A stretch of DNA of 64,000 nucleotides from Vibrio diazotrophicus (GTDB lineage Bacteria > Pseudomonadota > Gammaproteobacteria > Enterobacterales > Vibrionaceae): assembly GCF_038452265.1 (NCBI RefSeq), contig NZ_CP151842.1, positions 2,356,001 through 2,420,000 of the forward strand. Reading direction: 5' to 3'. Below, piece after piece: positions 51,994-61,544 of this stretch. The position numbers and the translations under genes were made by a program. The notes beneath the pieces were generated by a model, which saw nothing but the letters and a program-made list of their open reading frames with translations, was not told the DNA's origin and ran no database searches. Every line of letters starts with the position of its first letter. The first letter of the stretch is position 1.

Positions 51994-54804
51994 TTAAGCT
52001 ATGTTCAGAGCGTCATCAACTAACGCTTTCTGCTGCTTCAAGTGTACCGACATATAGCCTACTGCTGGTGATGCAGAAGCTGGACGGCCTGCATATTTCA
52101 AATCGGCGCCTGCTGGGATCGCCGCACGGAAATTGTGTTGACTACAGTACCAAGCGCCTTGGTTTTGAGGCTCTTCCTGACACCATACATAATCAACAGC
52201 GTTAGTGTATTGTTCGATAGCCGCTTGTACTTCTTCCATCGGGAATGGGTAAAGCTGTTCAATACGAACGATAGCAACATCATCTTGTTCATTGCTACGA
52301 CGTTGCTCTAACAAGTCGTAGTAAACTTTGCCTGAACAGAATACAACGCGTTTAACGTTAGCAGGGTTCAAATCGTCAATTTCACCGATAGCTGGCAAGA
52401 ATGTACCTTGCGCTAGCTCTTCCATGCTTGACACACATAGAGGATGACGAAGCAGAGATTTTGGTGACATAACAATGAGCGGACGACGCATCTTACGTAC
52501 AACCTGACGACGCAGCATGTGGTAAACCTGTGCTGGTGTAGAAGGTACGATAACTTGCATGTTTTGCTCTGCACATAGCTGCAGGTAACGTTCTAGACGT
52601 GCAGACGAGTGCTCTGGGCCTTGACCTTCGTAGCCGTGAGGCAGCAGCATAGTCAAACCACATAGACGAGCCCATTTCTGTTCGCCAGAAGAGATGAATT
52701 GGTCGATAACAACCTGCGCACCGTTGGCAAAGTCACCAAACTGAGCTTCCCAAATGGTTAAACCACTAGGTTCAGCTGTCGCATAACCATATTCAAATGC
52801 CAATACCGCTTCTTCAGATAACACCGAGTCCAAAACTTCAAATGGACCTTGGTTGTCATGAATATTCGCTAAAGGAATGTACGTGCTCGCGTCTGTTTGG
52901 TTGTGTAGAACCGAATGACGGTGGAAGAACGTGCCACGTCCAGAGTCCTGACCAGAGATACGAATTCGCTTACCATTATCAACCAAAGTTGCGTAAGCCA
53001 AAGTTTCCGCCATACCCCAATCAAGTTTTTTCTCACCAGTAATCATAGCCTTACGGTCGTTGTAGATTTTTTCTACACGACTTTGAAGTTTATGACTCTC
53101 TGGATGCGAACAAGTGCGTGTTGCAAGCTCTTTCAGGCGATCAAGATCAATTTGGCTATCCCAATCAATATTCCAATCGTGACCTAAGTACGGAGACCAG
53201 TCTACAGAGTGCATTGCCATTGGGCGCCATTCTTTAACGACGACTTCACCACGATCCAATGCATCACGATATTCATTCACCAATTGAGTGGCTGTCTCAA
53301 TATCGCATTCTTTACGATCGATCAGCACATCAGCGTATAGCTTACGTGGTGTTGGGTGTTTTTTGATTTTCTGGTACATCAGAGGCTGAGTTGCATTTGG
53401 CTCATCAGCTTCGTTATGTCCATGACGACGATAACAAACAAGGTCAATCACGACGTCACGTTTGAACTCATTACGGTAATCCAGTGCAATGCGTGTTACG
53501 AACGCAACCGCTTCTGGATCGTCTGAGTTAACGTGGAAGATTGGCGCCTGAACCATTTTCGCGATGTCAGTACAGTACATGGTTGAACGAGTGTCGCGAG
53601 GGTTTGAAGTCGTGAAACCAACTTGGTTGTTAACCACGATACGAACCGTACCACCAACACAGTAACCGCGAGCCAATGACATGTTAAATGTTTCAGCTAC
53701 AACACCTTGCCCCGCAACAGCAGAGTCACCGTGAATAGTAATAGGAAGTACTTTGCTACCATCTTCATCGCCTAGACGATCTTGACGTGCGCGCACAGAA
53801 CCCATAACTACTGGGTTTACAATCTCAAGGTGAGAAGGGTTAAACGCCAGTGCTAAGTGAACATCGCCACCTGGAGTTGCGAAATCCGCTGAGAAACCTT
53901 GGTGGTATTTAACGTCACCTGTACCCCATGTTTCGTCGTGCTTGCCAGCAAACTCATCAAACAAGTCTTGAGGTTTTTTACCCAAAACGTTAACAAGCAT
54001 ATTCAAGCGACCACGGTGCGCCATACCAACAACAACTTCACGCATACCGTTTTTACCGGCATGACGGATCAGCTCTTTAGTCATTGGGATTAATGCATCG
54101 CCACCTTCCAGTGAGAATCGTTTCGCGCCTGGGAATTTTGCGCCTAAATAGCGCTCAAGGCCTTCCGCTGCAGTTAATTCATCAAGGAAAGTGTTTTTCT
54201 CTTCGAGAGTGAAAGATGGCTGACCTACTACTGATTCTAAACGTTGTTGGATCCAACGCTTTTGCTCAGTGTCTGTCATGTGCATGTATTCAGCACCGAT
54301 AGAACCACAATAAGTCTGTTCTAGAGATTTGTAGATGTCCTTTAACTTCATGGTTTCTGTGCCAACGGCAAAAGAACCAACGTTAAAAGTTTCTTCCATA
54401 TCATCTTCGGTAAGATTGTGGAAAGCAGGATCCAATTCCGCCACTGGTGGGCGTTTCCACAAATTTAGGGGGTCAAGTTTAGCAGCTTCATGTCCGCGGA
54501 AGCGGTAAGCATTGATAAGCTGTAATACTTTTACTTGTTTTGCATCGACTTCGGGGTCACTAACTTGGACATTGTAATGCTTTGTCTCTTGAGCGAGTCG
54601 TCGGAAGTAATCACGGACACGTGAATGCGGCTGTTCAACCACATTTTCAGGCTGCGTAGGCAAACCATCAAAAACACGTTTCCACTCCTCACTTACCAGA
54701 TCGGGATCACTTAGATACAGTTCGTAGATATCTTCTACATAAGTTGCATTGGCGCCAGCCAAGTGTGAAGACTCGAGCCATGCCTTCATCACGCCGTTGT
54801 GCAT
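51994..54804 (-). CDS. sucA: 2-oxoglutarate dehydrogenase E1
   Basis: 936 residues, thiamine-diphosphate dependent, the first enzyme of the 2-oxoglutarate dehydrogenase complex. It has the family N-terminus KAWLESSHLAGANATYVEDIYELYL, the TPP-binding region around GMAHRGRLNMLVNVLGK and GDSAVAGQGVVAETFNMS, and EAQFGDFANGAQ in the C-terminal part. It is upstream of sucB and downstream of the sdh genes in one direction. Confidence 0.97.
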   Translation of the reverse strand: MHNGVMKAWLESSHLAGANATYVEDIYELYLSDPDLVSEEWKRVFDGLPTQPENVVEQPHSRVRDYFRRLAQETKHYNVQVSDPEVDAKQVKVLQLINAYRFRGHEAAKLDPLNLWKRPPVAELDPAFHNLTEDDMEETFNVGSFAVGTETMKLKDIYKSLEQTYCGSIGAEYMHMTDTEQKRWIQQRLESVVGQPSFTLEEKNTFLDELTAAEGLERYLGAKFPGAKRFSLEGGDALIPMTKELIRHAGKNGMREVVVGMAHRGRLNMLVNVLGKKPQDLFDEFAGKHDETWGTGDVKYHQGFSADFATPGGDVHLALAFNPSHLEIVNPVVMGSVRARQDRLGDEDGSKVLPITIHGDSAVAGQGVVAETFNMSLARGYCVGGTVRIVVNNQVGFTTSNPRDTRSTMYCTDIAKMVQAPIFHVNSDDPEAVAFVTRIALDYRNEFKRDVVIDLVCYRRHGHNEADEPNATQPLMYQKIKKHPTPRKLYADVLIDRKECDIETATQLVNEYRDALDRGEVVVKEWRPMAMHSVDWSPYLGHDWNIDWDSQIDLDRLKELATRTCSHPESHKLQSRVEKIYNDRKAMITGEKKLDWGMAETLAYATLVDNGKRIRISGQDSGRGTFFHRHSVLHNQTDASTYIPLANIHDNQGPFEVLDSVLSEEAVLAFEYGYATAEPSGLTIWEAQFGDFANGAQVVIDQFISSGEQKWARLCGLTMLLPHGYEGQGPEHSSARLERYLQLCAEQNMQVIVPSTPAQVYHMLRRQVVRKMRRPLIVMSPKSLLRHPLCVSSMEELAQGTFLPAIGEIDDLNPANVKRVVFCSGKVYYDLLEQRRSNEQDDVAIVRIEQLYPFPMEEVQAAIEQYTNAVDYVWCQEEPQNQGAWYCSQHNFRAAIPAGADLKYAGRPASASPAVGYMSVHLKQQKALVDDALNIA

Positions 54805-54893
54805 TATTTTCCCTTAACTAGTAGGTTTCACGTTTGCTTCGGTCTATGCCGAGCTACAAAGGCAGGCCCTAGAGCCTGCAATCTTGTGACTAT

Positions 54894-55604
54894 TTAAACA
54901 GAACGATTAATCAGCATTGATTTAATATGGCCGATTGCTTTCGTCGGATTTAACCCTTTAGGACAGACACTTACACAATTCATGATGCCATGGCAACGAA
55001 AAACGCTAAATGCATCATCAAGATTAGATAAGCGTTCATCTGTCGCAGTGTCACGACTATCAATTAACCATCGATAAGCAGCTAAAAGACCTGCAGGACC
55101 AATAAACTTATCAGGATTCCACCAGAACGAAGGACATGAAGTTGTACAACATGCACACATGATACATTCGTACAGACCATCTAAATGCGCGCGCTCTTCA
55201 GGAGACTGTAAGTTTTCACGTGAAGGAGGTAAATCACCTTCAGAGATCAGGAACGGTTTCACTTTTGCGTAGTTGTCATAGAACTGGGTCATATCAACGA
55301 TCAAGTCACGAACAACTGGCAAACCAGGTAGTGGACGAATCACAATTTTACTGCCTTTAAGTGCAGATAAAGGCGTGATACATGCCAGACCGTTTTTACC
55401 ATTCATGTTTAAACCATCGGAACCACAAACACCTTCACGACATGAACGACGGAATGCGATTGTAGGATCTTGTTCTTTCAGCAAAATCAGTGCATCAAGA
55501 ACCATCATATCCGAGCCTTCTTCAACCTCAAGCACATACTCTTTCATATACGGCTTGTTGTCTACATCCGGGTTGTAACGATACAAAGAGAAGTTCAATT
55601 TCAT
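54894..55604 (-). CDS. sdhB: Succinate dehydrogenase iron-sulfur subunit
   Basis: 236 residues. The [2Fe-2S] cysteines are in SCREGVCGSDGLNM and the following GLAC; the [4Fe-4S] and [3Fe-4S] centres use CIMCACCTTSCP and CVSVCPKGLNP. It passes electrons from SdhA to ubiquinone in SdhCD. It starts 14 bp after sdhA. Confidence 0.97.
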   Translation of the reverse strand: MKLNFSLYRYNPDVDNKPYMKEYVLEVEEGSDMMVLDALILLKEQDPTIAFRRSCREGVCGSDGLNMNGKNGLACITPLSALKGSKIVIRPLPGLPVVRDLIVDMTQFYDNYAKVKPFLISEGDLPPSRENLQSPEERAHLDGLYECIMCACCTTSCPSFWWNPDKFIGPAGLLAAYRWLIDSRDTATDERLSNLDDAFSVFRCHGIMNCVSVCPKGLNPTKAIGHIKSMLINRSV

Positions 55605-55618
55605 TGGTTAATCCTCCC

Positions 55619-57385
55619 TTAGTATGTACGGATTTTTGGAGGGAACGCTTCACGATGTACAGGCGTCATGTTTACATCACGCTTGCTCATCTGTTCCGTC
55701 TCAGGGTTGTAGATAGAGTGACATAGCCAGTTAGCATCATCACGGTCTGGGAAATCGAATCGAGCATGTGCGCCACGGCTTTCTGTACGGTAGTTCGCCG
55801 CAACAGCCGTTGAGAATGCAGTTTCCATCAAGTTATCCAGCTCTAGACACTCAATACGCTGAGTGTTGAACTCAGAAGACTTATCTGAAAGATGAGCTTC
55901 TTGCAGACGCTCACGAATCACTTTCAGCTCTTCTAAACCTTGTGCCATTGCATCACCTTCACGGAATACCGAGAAGCTGTTTTGCATACAACGTTGTAGG
56001 TCTTTACGGATTTGGAATGGGTCTTCGCCGCCTTTGCTGTTTTCCCAACGCATAGTACGCGCTAGAGAGGCTTCGATATCCGATTCAGTTGCAGGACGTG
56101 CTTCTGCTTGCGCCGCAAGAGTCTCACCTAGGTGAAGACCGGTTGCACGGCCGAATACCACTAGGTCAAGCAGTGAGTTACCACCTAGACGGTTTGCACC
56201 GTGAACAGACACAGATGCAATCTCACCACAAGCAAACAAGCCTTGAACTTCCATATCTTTACCAGAAGCATCTTGCTTAATCGCTTGACCAGAAACTTGA
56301 GTTGGTACACCACCCATCATGTAGTGACAGGTTGGAATAACTGGAATTGGTTCTTTTACTGGGTCAACGTGAGCAAAGGTACGAGAAAGTTCACAGATAC
56401 CAGGTAGACGAGATTCAAGAACGTCTCTACCTAAGTGATCCAGTTTCAGCTTGATGTGTGGACCCCAAGGACCATCACAACCACGACCTTCACGAATTTC
56501 AATCATCATTGAACGAGCAACAACGTCACGACCAGCAAGATCTTTTGCGTTTGGAGCATAACGTTCCATGAAACGTTCGCCGTCTTTATTTAGAAGGTAA
56601 CCACCTTCACCACGACAACCTTCAGTTACCAATACACCCGCACCCGCAATACCTGTTGGGTGGAATTGCCACATTTCCATGTCTTGCATTGGTACACCAG
56701 CACGCAGTGCCATACCGACACCGTCACCTGTGTTGATATGAGCATTAGTCGTAGAAGCGTAGATACGACCCGCACCACCTGTTGCCAGAATCGTTGCTTT
56801 AGATTTGAAGTAACAAATCTCACCAGTTTCCATACATAGAGCAGTACAACCTAAGATGGCACCATCTTGGTTCTTCACTAAATCCAGTGCGTACCACTCA
56901 GAGAAAATGGTTGTCTTATGTTTGATGTTTTGTTGGTAAAGAGTGTGCAGTAGCGCGTGACCAGTACGGTCAGCCGCAGCCGCCGTACGAGCAGCCTGCT
57001 CGCCACCAAACTCTTTAGATTGACCACCAAACGGACGTTGATAGATTGAACCATCTTCAAAACGAGAGAATGGAAGACCCATGCGCTCAAGTTCGATAAC
57101 AGATTCAGGACCGTTCTTACACATATATTCGATAGCATTTTGGTCACCGATGTAATCAGAACCTTTTACCGTATCGTACATGTGCCACTGCCAGTTATCT
57201 TTGTGAGAGTTACCAAGAGCAACGGTAATACCACCTTGAGCAGATACTGTGTGTGAACGAGTTGGGAATACTTTAGATAGCAAAGCACAAGATAAGCCTT
57301 GCTCAGAAATTTGCAGCGCAGCACGCATGCCAGCACCACCAGCGCCGATTACTACGGCATCAAACTCACGAACAGGAATAGTCAC
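55619..57385 (-). CDS. sdhA: Succinate dehydrogenase flavoprotein subunit
   Basis: 588 residues. The FAD dinucleotide motif is GAGGAGMRA, covalent FAD is on H45 in RSHTVSAQGG, and active-site HPTGIAGAG and RGEGGYL are present. It oxidises succinate to fumarate at the inner membrane. It abuts sdhD with no gap. Confidence 0.97.
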   Translation of the reverse strand: MTIPVREFDAVVIGAGGAGMRAALQISEQGLSCALLSKVFPTRSHTVSAQGGITVALGNSHKDNWQWHMYDTVKGSDYIGDQNAIEYMCKNGPESVIELERMGLPFSRFEDGSIYQRPFGGQSKEFGGEQAARTAAAADRTGHALLHTLYQQNIKHKTTIFSEWYALDLVKNQDGAILGCTALCMETGEICYFKSKATILATGGAGRIYASTTNAHINTGDGVGMALRAGVPMQDMEMWQFHPTGIAGAGVLVTEGCRGEGGYLLNKDGERFMERYAPNAKDLAGRDVVARSMMIEIREGRGCDGPWGPHIKLKLDHLGRDVLESRLPGICELSRTFAHVDPVKEPIPVIPTCHYMMGGVPTQVSGQAIKQDASGKDMEVQGLFACGEIASVSVHGANRLGGNSLLDLVVFGRATGLHLGETLAAQAEARPATESDIEASLARTMRWENSKGGEDPFQIRKDLQRCMQNSFSVFREGDAMAQGLEELKVIRERLQEAHLSDKSSEFNTQRIECLELDNLMETAFSTAVAANYRTESRGAHARFDFPDRDDANWLCHSIYNPETEQMSKRDVNMTPVHREAFPPKIRTY

Positions 57386-57730
57386 TTACGCACCCCACAA
57401 AACAAACAGGCCAGAGAAGAAGTACCCAAACAGAATTGCAATGACGACTAATTGAAGACCGCCACGAAGTTTAGAACACTTTACGTAGTCAGTTAGTACT
57501 TGCCATAAGCCAATCCAGCCGTGGATAAGTACTGAAACTAACGCCAACATTGTGAAGACTTTAGTAAACGTTCCTCCGAAGAAGGACGTCCATGAGGCAT
57601 ATGAGATATCTGTGAAAGCGCAGAAACTCACGAGATAGATCGTATAAAGAGTCATGATGATCGCGGTAGAGCGAATTAGTAAGAAATCATGAACTCCATT
57701 GCGACCGAATGAAGAAACGTTTTTTACCAT
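57386..57730 (-). CDS. sdhD: Succinate dehydrogenase membrane anchor subunit D
   Basis: 114 residues with three membrane helices. The haem and quinone region includes the histidine of VLIHGWIGLWQVLTDYV. It overlaps sdhC by seven bases and abuts sdhA. Confidence 0.93.
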   Translation of the reverse strand: MVKNVSSFGRNGVHDFLLIRSTAIIMTLYTIYLVSFCAFTDISYASWTSFFGGTFTKVFTMLALVSVLIHGWIGLWQVLTDYVKCSKLRGGLQLVVIAILFGYFFSGLFVLWGA

Positions 57731-58116
57731 ACCAAGATCCCCGCCAATACAGATAGAACGGCTGTTGCACCGAAAGCAACTTTCGCACTCATTGCTCCAG
57801 ATTCAAGCTCCTCGAAATGACCAAGATCCATCAATAAATGACGAATACCACCAGCAATGTGGTAGGCCAAAGCGGTTAAAATTCCCCAAAGAATAAACTT
57901 GGCGAAAAAACCACCTACAAGATGACTCGCGTCCATGAAGCCTTGTGGCGAAGATAATGATAAGGATAGTAACCAAAGTAGTATGCCGACTGCGACAAAC
58001 GTAATAACCCCTGACACACGGTGAAGGATTGATGCGATTGCGCTAATCGGAAAGCTAATGGTCTGTAAATCTAAATTAACAGGTCTTGACTTTCTTTCTT
58101 TCACGGGCTTGCTCAC
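57724..58116 (-). CDS. sdhC: Succinate dehydrogenase cytochrome b556 subunit C
   Basis: 130 residues with three membrane helices. The family signature is RPVNLDLQTISFPISAIASILHRVSGV, and the haem-ligating H is in YHIAGGIRHLLMDLGH. It is the first gene of sdhCDAB, divergent from gltA. Confidence 0.95.
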   Translation of the reverse strand: MSKPVKERKSRPVNLDLQTISFPISAIASILHRVSGVITFVAVGILLWLLSLSLSSPQGFMDASHLVGGFFAKFILWGILTALAYHIAGGIRHLLMDLGHFEELESGAMSAKVAFGATAVLSVLAGILVW

Positions 58117-58510
58117 TCAGCTCCATTGAGCATTTATAGTTATGAATGTTTTTTGGTGGCAAAGCCATAAAACTTAACATTTACTTAACAAATAACCGCT
58201 ATATCTAGCACTTAAATTGTAAATAAATTGTTAACAACAAGAATAAAAACCTCTCATTCTAATTGTTTCTAGCCTTGAATTTATAAGGTTTCCACCAAAA
58301 TTAACTGCGCCAATATACGGCTGGCAACATTCTAATACAATTGATGTAACAATTTTTGCTACATAGAACAGATTTTTAACTTTATATGTATAAAAAATCA
58401 AAGAAAGTGCACACATCAGATGAAGAAAATTGACTTTGATGTGGATCAGACGTAAAAAAAGGCACACAAAACATCCTGGACGGATTAAATAATAAACAAA
58501 GGAGATTGTT
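58117..58510. other. Divergent control region between sdhC and gltA
   Basis: 394 bp that must contain promoters for both the sdh-suc operon and gltA. It is AT-rich. TTGTAAATAAATTGTTAAC at 58217-58235 resembles the ArcA pattern of TGTnA direct repeats, 11-12 bp apart; ArcA repression of sdh and gltA is established in E. coli. I could not place CRP sites or start sites confidently. The gltA ribosome-binding site AAAGGAGA lies just before ATG 58511. Confidence 0.4.
58217..58235. promoter_or_regulatory. Possible ArcA site upstream of sdhC and gltA
   Basis: TTGTAAATAAATTGTTAAC has two TTGTnA-like half-sites about 12 bp apart, close to the ArcA consensus. It lies about 100 bp upstream of sdhC. Weak support only. 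Confidence 0.3.
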
Positions 58511-59800
58511 ATGGCAGATAAGAAAGCGACCCTTCATATTGAAGGTAAAGCGCCAATTGAACTGCCGATTATGGACGGGAGTATCGGCCCACAAGTAATC
58601 GATGTTCGCAAACTTGGAGCGAATGGCTACTTCACATTTGACCCGGGTTTTCTTGCCACTGCATCCTGTGAATCTCAAATCACTTACATCGACGGCGACA
58701 AAGGTGTTCTGCTACACCGCGGTTACCCTATCGATCAGTTAGCCAATAATGCCGACTATTTAGAAGTGTGTTACATCCTTCTTTACGGTGAAGCCCCTAC
58801 TCGTGAAAAATACGAAGAGTTCAAGAAAATTGTAACTCGCCACACTATGGTGCATGAGCAAATCGCAAGCTTCTTCCACGGCTTCCGTCGTGATGCTCAC
58901 CCAATGGCCGTCATGTGTGGTGTAGTTGGTGCACTTGCAGCCTTCTACCATGACTCTTTAGACATCAATAATGACCAACACCGCGAAATCGCGGCATACC
59001 GTCTACTGTCTAAAATGCCAACGTTGGCAGCAATGTGTTACAAGTACTCTGTAGGTCAACCATTCATTTACCCACGTAATGATCTTGGCTATGCAGAAAA
59101 CTTCCTGCACATGATGTTTGCAACACCATGTGAAGAGTATGACGTTAACCCAGTGGTTGCTCGCGCGATGGATAAAATCTTTACCCTTCACGCAGACCAT
59201 GAACAAAACGCATCAACTTCAACAGTGCGTCTAGCTGGTTCTTCTGGTGCTAACCCGTTTGCATGTATTGCAGCAGGTATCGCATCTCTTTGGGGACCTG
59301 CTCACGGTGGTGCTAACGAAGCATGTCTACGTATGCTCGAAGAGATCGGTTCTGTAGATAAGATTCCTGAATACGTTGAGCGTGCTAAGGATAAAGATGA
59401 CCCGTTCCGCTTAATGGGCTTCGGTCACCGTGTTTACAAAAACTATGACCCTCGTGCTACGGTTATGCGTGAAGCATGTCACGACGTGCTTAAAGAGCTT
59501 AACATTAAGGATCCACTATTGGATGTGGCGATGGAGCTTGAGCGTATTGCCCTATCAGATGAATACTTCATCGAGAAGAAACTTTACCCGAACGTAGATT
59601 TCTACTCAGGTATCATTCTGAAAGCGATTGGTATTCCAGTATCAATGTTCACAGTAATCTTTGCGATGTCTCGTACTATCGGTTGGATTGCACACTGGAA
59701 CGAAATGCACAGCGACCCTCAAAATCGTATCGGTCGTCCGCGTCAGCTTTATACTGGTCTTACAATGCGTGACTTTGAGCCTCTACACGAGCGCGAATAA
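58511..59800 (+). CDS. gltA: Citrate synthase
   Basis: 429 residues, the long hexameric type found in Gram-negative bacteria. It condenses oxaloacetate and acetyl-CoA. Active-site motifs are LHADHEQNASTSTVRLAGSS and MGFGHRVYKNYDPR, with the catalytic aspartate in VDFYSG. Divergent from sdhCDAB, as in E. coli. AAAGGAGA precedes the ATG and a bidirectional terminator follows. Confidence 0.97.
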   Translation: MADKKATLHIEGKAPIELPIMDGSIGPQVIDVRKLGANGYFTFDPGFLATASCESQITYIDGDKGVLLHRGYPIDQLANNADYLEVCYILLYGEAPTREKYEEFKKIVTRHTMVHEQIASFFHGFRRDAHPMAVMCGVVGALAAFYHDSLDINNDQHREIAAYRLLSKMPTLAAMCYKYSVGQPFIYPRNDLGYAENFLHMMFATPCEEYDVNPVVARAMDKIFTLHADHEQNASTSTVRLAGSSGANPFACIAAGIASLWGPAHGGANEACLRMLEEIGSVDKIPEYVERAKDKDDPFRLMGFGHRVYKNYDPRATVMREACHDVLKELNIKDPLLDVAMELERIALSDEYFIEKKLYPNVDFYSGIILKAIGIPVSMFTVIFAMSRTIGWIAHWNEMHSDPQNRIGRPRQLYTGLTMRDFEPLHERE

Positions 59801-59822
59801 CTCCGTATTAATACGTACTAAT

Positions 59823-59853
59823 AAAAAGAGCGAGATAATATCTCGCTCTTTTT
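59823..59853. terminator. Bidirectional terminator between gltA and ybgI
   Basis: AGAGCGAGA (59827-59835) and TCTCGCTCT (59841-59849) form a stem around TAATA, with AAAAA and TTTTT flanks for both strands. Confidence 0.9.
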
Positions 59854-59867
59854 ATTTCTGTTATCAA

Positions 59868-60626
59868 CTAAACTGGATTATCAATATCAATAAAAGTCAC
59901 ATCAAATCCATGTTGTTCAGCTAACCATTCACCTAACGCTTTGATGCCGTATCGCTCAGTTGCATGATGACCCGCGGCAAAATAGTGAATGTTGAGTTCT
60001 CTCGCCGAATAAGTGGTACGTTCTGAAATTTCGCCAGAAATAAAAGCATCCATCCCTTGTGAAGCCGCTAACTCAATAAAATCCTGACCACCACCAGTAC
60101 ACCAACCCACTTGCAGTATTTTCTTATCGGCCAATTCAGGTTCGATATGTAATGGCTCGCGATTTAGCACAGCCGCTATACGTTGCGCTAATTCTGCTCC
60201 CGTCATTTCTTTCTCAAGCCGACCAAACATCGCCACAGATTGTGGATGGCCTTCCAGTCCACCTTCAACTTCAATCTCTAATAGCTGAGCAAGCTGAGCG
60301 TTGTTGCCCAGTTCAGGATGAATATCTAAAGGCAAATGATAAGCGAATAAGTTGATGTCGTTCTTTATCAATTGGCGTATGCGTTCGCCTTTCATACCAC
60401 GAATCGCCTCGTTTTCACCTTTCCAAAAATAGCCATGGTGAACCAAAATCGCATCCGCATTCATCTTTATTGCCTCTTCAATGAGAGCTTTGGATGCCGT
60501 CACACCTGTGACAATTTTTTTCATTTCTTTTCGACCTTCAACTTGAAGACCATTGGGGCAATAATCTTTAATTAGTTGTGGAGAGAGAGTCGCGTTCAAT
60601 AACGCTTCAAACTGTAAATTATTCAT
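59868..60626 (-). CDS. ybgI: NIF3-family metal-binding protein YbgI
   Basis: 252 residues, close to E. coli YbgI. NIF3 proteins bind two metals through histidines; here DAILVHHGYFWKGE, HLPLDIHPELGNNAQLA and AGHHATERYG carry them. Family members have been linked to GTP cyclohydrolase-like or oxidative-stress roles, but the reaction is not settled. I start at ATG 60626, preceded by GGAATTT; ATG 60638 is an alternative. It converges on gltA. Confidence 0.92.
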   Translation of the reverse strand: MNNLQFEALLNATLSPQLIKDYCPNGLQVEGRKEMKKIVTGVTASKALIEEAIKMNADAILVHHGYFWKGENEAIRGMKGERIRQLIKNDINLFAYHLPLDIHPELGNNAQLAQLLEIEVEGGLEGHPQSVAMFGRLEKEMTGAELAQRIAAVLNREPLHIEPELADKKILQVGWCTGGGQDFIELAASQGMDAFISGEISERTTYSARELNIHYFAAGHHATERYGIKALGEWLAEQHGFDVTFIDIDNPV

Positions 60627-60706
60627 CTCAAATTCCATTGCTTAATGGGTATGACGAGGTTATAACAATTTCAGAATAAATTGTCGAAATATGCTCGGGT
60701 AACTAT

Positions 60707-61468
60707 ATGGACTTAAAACCGTTAATTGATTGGGTAACAACCACCCCGTCGATATTTAAAGCTTCACCACCTATTGCAAGCAAGGCACCGTTTTCCAAGC
60801 CTGTACAAAGAAAATGGACAGCATATCAAGGCAACCAGCGACTTGGATTTTTATATCAACATCTGTGCTCTGAGCTTTTCAAATCTACCCCAACTTACAG
60901 CGCCATTGCTGAAGAAATTCAGCTTGTTCATGAAGGGAAAACATTAGGCTCTGTTGATTTCATTTTAAAAAACCGCAAAACCGAACAATTTGAGCACTGG
61001 GAAGTCGCGGTAAAATTCTATTTGCTTCACCAAGGTCTTTGGTATGGCCCGAATGCCGAAGACAGACTCGACCTGAAACTGGCTCATATGCTCAACCATC
61101 AGTTACCCCTTTCTAGCAGCGAACAGTTTTCATTGAAACATCCTTTATGGTCGAACGCTTCACAGCACCTTCTTATGCAAGGCAGATTGTACATCAACCC
61201 ATTTACCCCTGAACCAGTACCCAATGAATGCTTAGGCTTCTCTATCAACGTCGATCAAATGCAAGGCCGTTGGTGTTATCAATCACAAGCTCATTTAATT
61301 AAAGAACCACTCTATCTGTTGGATAAAGCTCAGTGGCTAACAGGAAGAAACGAAGCCTCCCAACGCTACTCAGAACCGCAAGAAGGTTTTGTTCACTGCC
61401 AATCTGAATCGGGCGTATTCTGGTTTATATTGCCAGAAACGTGGCCAGCGCAAGAACAAGCCATCTAA
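60707..61468 (+). CDS. DUF1853 family protein
   Basis: 253 residues. It matches the DUF1853 pattern: an early GFLYQHLCSEL, then TLGSVDFIL, HWEVAVKFYL, GPNAEDRLDLKLAHMLNHQL. The conserved acidic/lysine spacing (VDFIL and EVAVKF) recalls PD-(D/E)XK nuclease-like folds, which is my inference; the function is unknown. It is divergent from ybgI by 80 bp. Confidence 0.8.
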   Translation: MDLKPLIDWVTTTPSIFKASPPIASKAPFSKPVQRKWTAYQGNQRLGFLYQHLCSELFKSTPTYSAIAEEIQLVHEGKTLGSVDFILKNRKTEQFEHWEVAVKFYLLHQGLWYGPNAEDRLDLKLAHMLNHQLPLSSSEQFSLKHPLWSNASQHLLMQGRLYINPFTPEPVPNECLGFSINVDQMQGRWCYQSQAHLIKEPLYLLDKAQWLTGRNEASQRYSEPQEGFVHCQSESGVFWFILPETWPAQEQAI

Positions 61469-61484
61469 TTACAGTATCTCAAAT

Positions 61485-61515
61485 GTAAAAAGAGAGGCGA
61501 CCTAGTCGCCTCTCT
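61485..61515 (-). terminator. Terminator after pgm
   Basis: AGAGAGGCGAC (61491-61501) and GTCGCCTCTCT (61505-61515) form an 11-bp stem around CTA. The minus strand ends in TTTTTAC, so it serves pgm, and possibly the DUF1853 gene from the other side. Confidence 0.88.
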
Positions 61516-61544
61516 TCATTTTTAATTCACGTAACAAACAAAAA